In this document: piece after piece, positions 57,003 to 64,000 of the stretch | How positions within the stretch are numbered: position 1 is the stretch's first letter | Layout: the number at the start of each line of letters is the position of its first letter | NCBI GenBank assembly: GCA_023053685.1 | Contig: JALIGW010000003.1 | Span: 139,652,626 to 139,716,625, forward strand | DNA from: Diadophis punctatus similis | Taxonomy: Eukaryota; Chordata; Lepidosauria; Squamata; Dipsadidae | DNA: 64,000 bases | Reading direction: 5' to 3' | Notes under the pieces: generated by a model | Told to the model about the DNA's origin: nothing | Databases searched by the model: none | What the model saw: only the letters and a program-made list of their open reading frames with translations | Program-made: the position numbers and the translations under genes

Positions 57003-57339
57003 CAGGGGTGGCTTCCTCCTGGTTCGGACCAGATCACCCGAACCGGTAGCGACCCGCTGGTGACGTCACTGTCGGTCCGTGCACATCTTTTTTGGGGGGG
57101 ATTTTGTGCGAATTTTTCCCCTTCCGCAGCTTGAAAAAGGGCCCTCCCGCCCATGGGTGAATTCTGACCTTTATTTCTTCACCTGAAGCACAGCTGATCA
57201 GCTCCTCAGCTGTGTTTCGGGATCATTCCTGTTTCTGAGCATGCGCGGAAGCCAAATCGCATGCGTGAACGGAGCAAGTGCGCGCACGCAAAACATCACG
57301 ATGTGAACCGATGGTGAAGGTAAGTAGAACCCACCCCTG
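57003..57339 (+). mobile_element. GC-rich hAT MITE, GGTGGGTTCC group
   Basis: Flanks TCACATAT (56995-57002) and CCACATAT (57340-57347) match 7/8. It contains a perfect CREB/ATF palindrome TGACGTCA near 57061 and GAGCATGCGCGGAAG (NRF1-like half) near 57237. Ends CAGGGGTGGCTTCCTCC ... AGAACCCACCCCTG. Confidence 0.86.
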
Positions 57340-57351
57340 CCACATATGTAC

Positions 57352-57371
57352 CACACACACACACGCACACG

Positions 57372-57404
<33 letters not shown>
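57352..57404. repeat. (AC)n microsatellite
   Basis: AC units with ACGC interruptions, starting just after the MITE. Confidence 0.95.
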
Positions 57405-57601
57405 TTTAGTCAATTTTTGCCTCCTAGCAACTGCCTAGACAAGTCCCTGCAGTTTCTTGGAAAGGTTTTTAAAAATGATTTGCCACTGTCTCTTTCCTAG
57501 GGTTAAGAAGGAAGAATTGGCTCAAGGTCACTCGGCTGACTGTATGCCTAAGGCAGGACTAGAACTTCCTGTCTCCCAGTTTCTAGCCTGATGCCTTAAC
57601 C

Positions 57602-58211
57602 CAGGGGTGTCAAACTCAAGGCCCGTGGGGTGCTTAGATCTGGCTCACGGGGCCGGCCTGGAAACAGCAAAAGACTGGCCTGCGGTGCCTCTGCCAGTGA
57701 AAATGAAGCTTGGGGGCCCCGCACGTGGCCCCCTTGAACTTTGTTTTCACTGGCAGAGGGCTGCAGGAGGCCATTGTGGCTGAAAATGGGGCTCCGTTTT
57801 TGCTGGCAGTGGGCTAAGAAAACAAACTAAAAACAAAACAAAAAGAGAATATTTTCCCCTTTTGCATTTGAGCATGCAAAAAGGGACTGAAAGGAGAAAG
57901 GGAAAGAGGAAAGAAAAAGATGGGAAGAGAGCAAGGAAGGAAAAAGAAGGAAGGAAGGAAGGAAGGAAGGAAGGAAGGAAGGAAGGAAGGAAGGAAGGAA
58001 GGAAGGAAGGAAGGAAGATAGATTATAATGAGAGTGAGGGAGGGTCTCAGGGAGTCCTGCCTTAACACTTGGCCACCACAGGTGCCCCCAACACGAGTGA
58101 CGTCGAGTTGGCCATGGCCACCATGGCCACCCCCAGCCACGCTCCCCAGCCCTCCGAGGTCAAACACAACCCTGATGCAGGCCTCAATGAAATCGAGTTT
58201 GACACCCCCTG
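57602..58211. mobile_element. hAT MITE, CAGGGGTGTCAAACTC family, nested in a SINE
   Basis: The perfect duplication CCTTAACC (57594-57601, 58212-58219) lies in the SINE head. Ends CAGGGGTGTCAAACTCAAGG ... TCGAGTTTGACACCCCCTG. The interior includes the GGAA array and AGTGACGTCGAG. Confidence 0.92.
57944..58019. repeat. (GGAA)n microsatellite inside a hAT element
   Basis: About 18 AAGG units. Similar to the arrays within the hAT elements at 26125 and 37024. Confidence 0.95.
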
Positions 58212-58404
58212 CCTTAACCACAATGCCAAACCGAGTCTACTCAGAATACCTACCCAGCAAAGTCTCCAAAGATCATATAATAGATGGAAGTTCTGGAAAG
58301 ATAATCTGAGATGATAAATTTCTATCCAGGAAAAAAAGATGAGTGAAACTCCATGCCTTAAAAAAAAAAAGTCCAGCATGGAAAAGAAAAGGTAGCCTAA
58401 GCTA

Positions 58405-58560
58405 GAATAGAATAGAATAGAATAGAATTCTTTATTGGCCAAGTGTGATTGGACACACAAGGAATTTGTCTTTGGTGCATATGCTCTCACACTATTTGAG
58501 AGCATTTCACCGAGGCAGCCTTCGTCGGCGCCATCTTGGAGGAGGAGCTCTGTCCTATAT
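58405..58560 (-). mobile_element. LINE 3' end with (AATAG)n tail (minus)
   Basis: Four AATAG units then TTCTTTATTGGCCAAGTGTG and TTTGTCTTTGGTGCATATGC, as at 11218. It then passes into GGCGCCATCTTGGAGGAGG (a YY1-type motif), whose relation to the LINE is unclear. Confidence 0.65.
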
Positions 58561-58734
58561 TAAATTTCACAATCGGTAGAAATAAGAATCTGACTAGCTC
58601 CATTGATATTGCTGAGAAACCCTACCTTTCAATCTAAGATTCCTTAGATATACTGAAATTAGGATAGTCTTTTGGGGGTCTAGCAAACAGAAGTAGTTTT
58701 CCATGGAGACATTGAGGGGAGGAACACAATCTTT

Positions 58735-59061
58735 ATCTCTGCATGCACAGAGGGTAAACGAACCCAAATGGTGGCGTCCAGGTGGGCGGGGGAAGCGGGT
58801 GGGGGAAAGCTCGCACTGCGATCGCTATCGATTCTATCGGCTCTACGACGACCGACTGGCTCACCCGAACCGGGAACATTTCACCCATGGGAAGGATACT
58901 GCAAAATCCCCATTTCCTCCCAATCAGCTGGGACTCGGGGGGGCAGAGAATAGATGGGGGCAGGGCCAGTCAGAGGTGGTATTTGCCGGTTCTCCAAACT
59001 ACTCAAAATTTCCGCTACCGGTTCTCCAGAACTGGTCAGAACCTGCTGAATCCCACCTCTG
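58735..59061 (-). mobile_element. Two overlapping hAT MITE remnants
   Basis: 58735-58887 ends CCCGAACCGGGAACATTTCACC(CATG), the end of a GGTGAAATGC-type element. 58890-59061 is the reverse of the 22860 element and ends GCTGAATCCCACCTCTG. No clean duplications were found. Confidence 0.6.
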
Positions 59062-59069
59062 TGTGTGAT

Positions 59070-59503
59070 AGATGCCACTACTCTGCCCCTACTTTTAAAG
59101 TATTTTAAAAAAATCATCTCACAAGGAGACTCTTAATGTTGTACAGGGTGCTGGTGCTGGAAAATGGCAGCAGGATAAGGCAGCAGAGAACAATGAGCTT
59201 CTCTTTGACTTCTTCTGTTCCTTAAACCAACCTGATATCATCAGGTGACAGTGACGGTTGCTGTCTTCTCACGAATATTGAAGAAAAAATTCTACTGCTA
59301 ATCCATCTAATGTTTATGGATGGATGAGTAGAGGCCACAATCCTGTTAATTGACTCAGGAAGCAGAATACCCCCCCCCCGACTCCTCTGAAGCTACTAGT
59401 GGTGCGGAGAGGAAATCCTAATTTTAAATTTTAAAACTTCTTAAGATTTATATCCCACCTTTCCTCTGTGAGCTCACAATAGATCGCAAGCAACCCCATA
59501 AAG
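59070..59503. other. Unique-looking DNA
   Basis: No supported feature. Confidence 0.35.
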
Positions 59504-59638
59504 CAGGGGTCTCCAAACTTAGCAACTTTAAGATTTGTGGGCTTCAGCTCCCAGAATTCCCCAACCAGCATGGCTGCCTGGGGAATTGTTGGAGTTGAAG
59601 TGCACAAGTCTTAAAATTGCAAAGTTTGGAGACCCCTG
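59504..59638. mobile_element. Palindromic hAT MITE
   Basis: CAGGGGTCTCCAAACTTAGC ... TTTGGAGACCCCTG, 135 bp, almost fully self-complementary. Flanks CCATAAAG and CCAGAAGA match only partly. Confidence 0.8.
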
Positions 59639-59860
59639 CCAGAAGATACCAAAGGTTAAGCTGAGACTGGCCTGCGATGTGATCGGGTTCGACACCCCTG
59701 CACTATACCCTATTGACTCTCCATTTGGCTTTTCCTTTTGTTCCAATATGACAAGCATTTCAATAGTTTTCAAAATTGAGAGAACAACAAGGCTGATTTT
59801 TCAGGAGTTGCTTGTAACATAATTTTGCAGCCACAGCGTCACAAGCAATACCATCTATTA

Positions 59861-60397
59861 CAGGTAGCCCTCTGACCTATGACCACAATTGAGCCCCAAA
59901 TTTCTGTTGTTAAGTGAGACACTTGTTAAGTGAATTTTTGCCCCATTTTATGACCTTTTTTGCCATATTTGTTAAGTGAATCACTGAAGTTGTTAAGTTG
60001 ATAACACGGTTGTTAAGTGAATCGGGCTTCCATCATTGATTTTGTTTGTCATAAAGTCGCAAAAGGGGACCACATGACTCCAAGACACTGCAACCGTCAT
60101 AAATATGAACCAGTTGCTAAGCATCTGAATTTTGATCATGTGACCATGGAAATGCCGCAATGGTCATAAGTGTGAAAAATACCCATGTTTCCCCAAAAAT
60201 AAGATCCTGTCTTATATTTTTTGAACCCTAAAATAAGCGCTTGGCCTTATTGCCATGCACTCAAAAGCCCGATTGGGCTTATTATCAGGGGATGTCTTAT
60301 TTTGGGGAAAACAGGGTAGTCATAAGTCGTAAGAACACAATGTTCTTGTAACTTTGAACGGTCACTAAGTGGACTGCTGTACGTCAAGGACTACCCA
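59861..60397. mobile_element. TA-flanked MITE split by another TA-MITE
   Basis: CAGGTAGCCCTCTGACC ... CAAGGACTACCCA between TA dinucleotides (59859-59860, 60398-60399). The internal TTGTTAAGTGAATC motifs match the 5184 family. Confidence 0.78.
60182..60316. mobile_element. Nested TA-MITE, TTTCCCCAAAAATAAG family
   Basis: CCCATGTTTCCCCAAAAATAAG pairs with TTATTTTGGGGAAAACAGGG, with TA on both sides (60180-60181, 60317-60318). 135 bp, non-coding. Confidence 0.8.
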
Positions 60398-60510
60398 TAT
60401 TTGGAATAAACAGACTTCCTCATTTGTGTTTTCATATGTTGCCTGACTGCTCCTTTACATGAAAATAAGGGCTCCCCTGGCAGCTTCTCCTTTCCCAAGG
60501 CAAATTACAG

Positions 60511-61066
60511 CAGTGCTTCTCAAATAGTGGGGCAGGCCCCCCTGGGGGGGCGTGGAGCGATGCCAGGGGGTGCGTGACCCCGGAGAACGTGCTTTTTTTT
60601 GCCGCAGGGAGTAAGGTTTTTTTGCACCGAACAATAGCACACAGCACAGAGTAGGAGATATGAAGTGCAGATAACAAACATCATGGAAAAATATTTAACA
60701 GGAATGAAAAGAAAGGAGGAGAGAGACGGAGATAATGAGACAAACGTAAGCCTCGTGAAAGCTAAGACGAGGAAATATGACGAAGCGTATGTAGCGCTTG
60801 GCTTCACTGTGACTACGGTGGGAGACGAGAAAAGACCGGTATGTTTACTGTGTCTAAAAATGTTGGCAGCGGACAGCATGAAGCCAAATAAATTAAGGCG
60901 TCACTTAAACACATTACACCCCAATCACGCTGATAAGCCGCTTGAGTTTTTTCAGCGGAAACGTGCCGAATATTGCAAACAATCGTTCCAGCGGAGAGTT
61001 GGGGGGGCGCGAAATGTTTACTTCTTCCTAGGGGGGGGCATAACAGAAAATAATTGAGAAGCACTG
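60511..61066 (+). mobile_element. hAT element deletion derivative with transposase start
   Basis: Ends CAGTGCTTCTCAAATAG and TTGAGAAGCACTG are flanked by AATTACAG and GCTTACAG (6/8). The left half keeps the 5' region and the first ~100 codons of a transposase, then jumps to the right terminus. A typical internal-deletion derivative of an autonomous hAT. Confidence 0.85.
60683..61057 (+). pseudogene. hAT transposase N-terminal fragment (BED zinc finger)
   Basis: From Met at 60683, residues 40-82 form a BED-like zinc finger: CLLC (Cys54, Cys57) and RRHLNTLH (His74, His79), with the typical LGFT and KPNKLRRHL surroundings and the following DKPLEFFQRKRAEY. In full-length hAT transposases (Charlie/Buster and the ZBED-type host genes derived from them) this finger binds the element ends. 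After about residue 103 the frame enters 3'-terminal sequence and stops at 61057. No catalytic core or dimerisation domain remains. Alone, such a protein could still bind termini; that is speculation. Confidence 0.8.
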
Positions 61067-61084
61067 GCTTACAGTAACAACTAT

Positions 61085-61246
61085 GCCTTTTGTCAAGTCC
61101 ATCTCCATAAGTGCACCAGCGTGCCTACCGTCCCTGTCCTAATATTCCCTATTATCAGTACCCATCTTATGTATATAAACAATGTTATATCTATGTATAT
61201 TACCAACATGTACTTGACAAAAATAAATAAATAAATAAAAATATTA
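61085..61246 (+). mobile_element. CR1/L2-group LINE 3' end
   Basis: GCGTGCCTACCGTCCCTGTC then CATGTACTTGACAAAAATAA and an AAAT tail. Last ~160 bp of the 34460-type LINE. Confidence 0.75.
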
Positions 61247-61249
61247 TGC

Positions 61250-62070
61250 CCGCATCCATTTTCTCATCATCCTATCTGCAGGAGACCTTTCTTTTTTTGC
61301 TTCAGATCTGAAGGGCCGCCTGGATGCCAAAAATGCCACTGCAGTTATCGGAAGAAAAGTAAATGATCCAGCACGAGGAAGGAAGAAAATGAAATGAAAG
61401 TGCAAAGATCATATTACTCCGATGAAGGAAAACACTTTCCCAACTACAATAGTGTCTGAACTCATAAATTAGATGACTGGAGTAATAAGACATGTGAAAT
61501 AGCTTTTAACTCCTCTACCAGCTCTGTGCAATAAATTTCCAATGACACCCAAGCTTTTAGTGGAGGATATGATTTATTACGGTCTACAGGAAGAGAGCTT
61601 TCATGGATTATCTCTAAAGTGGCAAAACTCTATTCTGAATTTTTCAAAATTAGTGAAGCTGTACGAATGTTACAGGTAGACAGGTTCCAGAATACTGAAG
61701 ATGTATTTTAGAAGAGGTACAAACTATGATTGCACTGGCTAAACCTCTGAACATCAAATAAGATTCAAGCTTTCTTATCCATGTTATACGTTGTTATCAA
61801 GATAGCAAGATATGGGAAAATGGAAGAAATAGGATGCTGTGGGTAAGTGTGGGGCAACTGCTGACTCCTGGCATTTAAGTGATTTATACGTTATGGAAAA
61901 AGTTGTATCAAAAGTTACCTAAAGTTTGGAAAATACAGCCGAGTGTTACAAAAAAAGACAAATAACTTACCGGAAAATATGTTAAAAGAACAGAACGTTG
62001 AGGATATACAGGCTTACATATTATAAATATTGTAAATTATCCTTTGCATGGTAGATTTTGACTCACAATC
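61250..62070. other. Unique-looking AT-rich DNA
   Basis: No supported feature. Confidence 0.4.
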
Positions 62071-62104
62071 AGACACCAAAGTATGTGTTTTGAATCAGAA
62101 AAGC

Positions 62105-62400
62105 AATTTTCTCAATCGCTGGTTAATCTTAACCTGCTGACTTTGTCCCAAAGGTGCTTTTTCCAAAAGGCAATTGGACTTCTTTGGGGTTTTGTTTTTT
62201 CTTTGAAAACATTTTGTTTCTCATCTAAGAAGCTTCTTCGGTTCAGTTCAAAACCAAAGAAGCTTCTTGGATGAGAAGCTAAACATTTTCAAAGAAACAA
62301 CAACAACAACAAACAAGGAAATCAGCTGCTTTTTGTAAAAAGCACCTTTGGGACAACCATGACCTGGTTGATTGAGAATCTCCATAGACACATGCCAACT
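62105..62400. mobile_element. Penelope-like inverted terminal pair
   Basis: GTCCCAAAGGTGCTTTTTCC ... TTCTCATCTAAGAAGCTTC and the inverse AAGCTTCTTGGATGAGAAGC ... AAAAGCACCTTTGGGAC form arms of about 115 bp around TTCGGTTCAGTTCAAAACC. An (AAC)n run lies in the right arm only. Confidence 0.65.
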
Positions 62401-62681
62401 TTATTAAATATCTAAGGAGGGTTGGATAGAGGACTAGGGGGAAGCTTCCCAAAGGCAGCAATACTTATGACATAGGGCACTAAGATTCAAACTCAACTTG
62501 AAAAAGACCTTAACTTTTAGAAATCTTTCAGAAATGGGGGTTGCCTTTTCCTGCAAGGTGGAACAGCCTTAAGTTTTTTCAGGAAGTCACCCAGCACCAC
62601 TGAACATCCACGTTCTCTATGTGCATACCTCTTTTAGCACATGCTGCCATCTAGCTGGTCTGAATAGCAGGAAAGAAGCTG
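62401..62681. other. Unique-looking DNA
   Basis: No supported feature. Confidence 0.35.
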
Positions 62682-62689
62682 GTTTGGGG

Positions 62690-63005
62690 CAGTGGTGGGT
62701 TCCTACCGGTGTGGCCCACTCTACAGTACCGGTAGCAGCCAGCAGATGGTGCTATTTGAGCGCGGCCGCACCGGTGCTGAATTTTTGGGCTTTTTTGCTT
62801 CTGCGCATGCGCGGAAGCAAAATCTCGGTGAAATCGCGCACGGGCGCGTCCCCTCATGAAATTTCACCGAGATTTTGCTTCCATGCATGCGCAGAAACAA
62901 AATAACGTGAGGGGGCGCGCACACATAGCGAGGGGGTGCGTGCACCAAACATGGTGATGCGTGCGCAGAGCTCTGGTAGTGAGGTAAGAGAGCAACCCGC
63001 CCCTG
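62690..63005 (+). mobile_element. GC-rich hAT MITE, GGTGGGTTCC group
   Basis: The perfect duplication GTTTGGGG (62682-62689, 63006-63013) brackets CAGTGGTGGGTTCCTACCGG ... CAACCCGCCCCTG. The exact NRF1 consensus TGCGCATGCGCG is at 62802-62813. An inverted repeat (GCTTCTGCGCATGCGCGG / CCATGCATGCGCAGAAAC plus ATCTCGGTGAAAT/ATTTCACCGAGAT) spans the core. Confidence 0.92.
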
Positions 63006-63150
63006 GTTTGGGGGGTTTGGGGAACAGCTTTATAGGAATTGAAGAGATGACACCATGCGTCTCTCAGTCGTGTTAAACTCTGAGAAAGGATCAAATCAAT
63101 CACTCCACCTTCAAGTGTCCCAAGTGATCTTAGCAAAGAGGGAATTCAGT

Positions 63151-63343
63151 CAGTAGTGGGTTCTAAAACCCTTTGCTACCGGTTCATGTGTGCTTGTGCT
63201 CGCGCATGTGTGCGATACTTCTGCGCATGTGCAGAAGCGTCCCAGGTGGGTGGGCAGAGCGTCCCAGGCAGGTGGGCGGAGTGTCCCACCACTGGCGCTA
63301 CCTGTTCTTAGAACCGGGCCAAACCGGGAACAACCCACCGCTG
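63151..63343 (-). mobile_element. GC-rich hAT MITE (193 bp)
   Basis: The perfect duplication AATTCAGT (63143-63150, 63344-63351) brackets CAGTAGTGGGTTCTAAAACC ... CAACCCACCGCTG. The core has CTGCGCATGTGCAGAAGCG and a duplicated AGGTGGGTGGGC(A/G)GAG. Confidence 0.9.
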
Positions 63344-63351
63344 AATTCAGT

Positions 63352-63824
63352 GTTATCTCAATGTCGACAGGATTCTGTGTTCTGGGTTTTCCGGATGTAT
63401 CTTTTGCCAGAAGGCAAACGCTCATTTTGGAACAGCCACAAAAGAAGAGGATATTTCTCTGCTAAGAAAAATACGAAGATGGCCCCAAGCCAATCACCTG
63501 CAGCTGTTTGTGTTCTCTTTACGCACCTACAGAAATATACTTAGCAAAAGATAATTCAAATGGGTTTTTTTTACAACATTGAGGCTGCAATACATTTGCA
63601 GCCATCTGATCCCAATAGAATGACAATGATATTGTACTAAATACATAAGAGAGGAACAGGCTGTTTAAGTAACATCATAATCCAACTGAGGTACATTATT
63701 GTAGATAGTAGACCAGAGTCCCTTTTATTTGTCATAATTCTCACCTGAAGTGATTCACTTATGCTTGAATTACACTAGGAAGGAGGGACAAATTCACTCA
63801 CCTGCATCAGAAAGCAAATTCATC
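63352..63824. other. Unique-looking DNA
   Basis: No supported feature. Confidence 0.35.
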
Positions 63825-63827
63825 TAT

Positions 63828-63884
63828 CTATATCTATATCTATATCTATATCTATATCTATATCTATATCTATATCTATATCTA

Positions 63885-63979
<95 letters not shown>
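63828..63979. repeat. (TATATC)n then (TATC)n microsatellite
   Basis: About nine ATCTAT units change to about 26 TATC (GATA-type) units near 63876. Second long GATA array in the window. Confidence 0.96.
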
Positions 63980-64000
63980 AAGTCTTATATATTGGACTTT

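Larger units (their letters stand above)
57412..58240 (-). mobile_element. tRNA-derived SINE (minus) split by a hAT element
   Basis: 57412-57601 is the reverse complement of the 51825 SINE body (CCCTGCAGTTTCTTGGAAAG, GGCTCAAGGTCACTCGGCTG, TCTAGCCTGATGCCTTAAC). The head continues after the hAT at 58212. Confidence 0.72.

Overview
This window looks like nuclear DNA from a squamate reptile, most probably a snake. Supporting signs are tRNA-derived SINEs of the Sauria type, CR1-group LINE tails that run into (ATTCT)n or (AATAG)n pentanucleotide arrays (a known snake-genome feature), long GATA tetranucleotide arrays, L2-like and L1-like LINE remnants, Penelope-like pieces, and a SPIN-type hAT element. 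The background is AT-rich with a few GC-rich islands that sit inside transposons. There is no bacterial-style gene organisation.

I found no host gene that can be named. The only host-coding candidate is a weak 189-nt exon-like block on the minus strand near 4.4-4.6 kb. The real coding remnants belong to mobile elements: an L1-like ORF1 and endonuclease fragment (28.35-30.5 kb, minus), an L2-like C-terminal reading frame (38.9-39.4 kb, minus), a CR1/L2-group fragment (34.5-34.95 kb), an R2/R4-like C-terminal fragment (36.1-36.65 kb, minus), a Penelope endonuclease-region fragment (32.8-33.0 kb) and a hAT transposase BED-finger fragment (60.7 kb).

Layout. 0-10 kb: a TA-flanked MITE split by a solo LTR, a long AT/ATGT microsatellite, the exon candidate, a second TA-MITE, a hAT MITE, a chimeric SPIN element and a CR1 tail with a 220-bp compound array. 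10-13.3 kb: one TA-MITE split by a 2.57-kb LINE-like insertion, which itself carries a CR1-type tail. 13-26 kb: mostly unique AT-rich DNA dotted with short hAT MITEs. 26-28 kb: a 1.8-kb hAT element holding a GC-rich 181-bp-arm palindrome and a GGAA minisatellite. 28-41 kb: LINE and Penelope territory with three further DNA elements. 42-51 kb: Sauria SINEs, hAT MITEs and solo LTRs, several nested. 51-64 kb: SINEs, MITEs, CR1 tails, a tandem GC-rich duplication and terminal TATC arrays.

The elements form a readable stratigraphy. At least ten cases of one element inside another can be seen, many with intact target-site duplications: 8 bp for hAT, 5 bp for LTRs, TA for the TA-MITEs and 12 bp for a LINE. 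The most unusual signals are (1) a GC-rich hAT MITE group that carries NRF1-like palindromes and YY1-like sites to many loci, (2) a SPIN element whose core is replaced by that unrelated MITE sequence, and (3) the near-perfect 181-bp inverted repeat inside the 26-28 kb hAT element. All coordinates were read by eye, so boundaries without a stated duplication are approximate.
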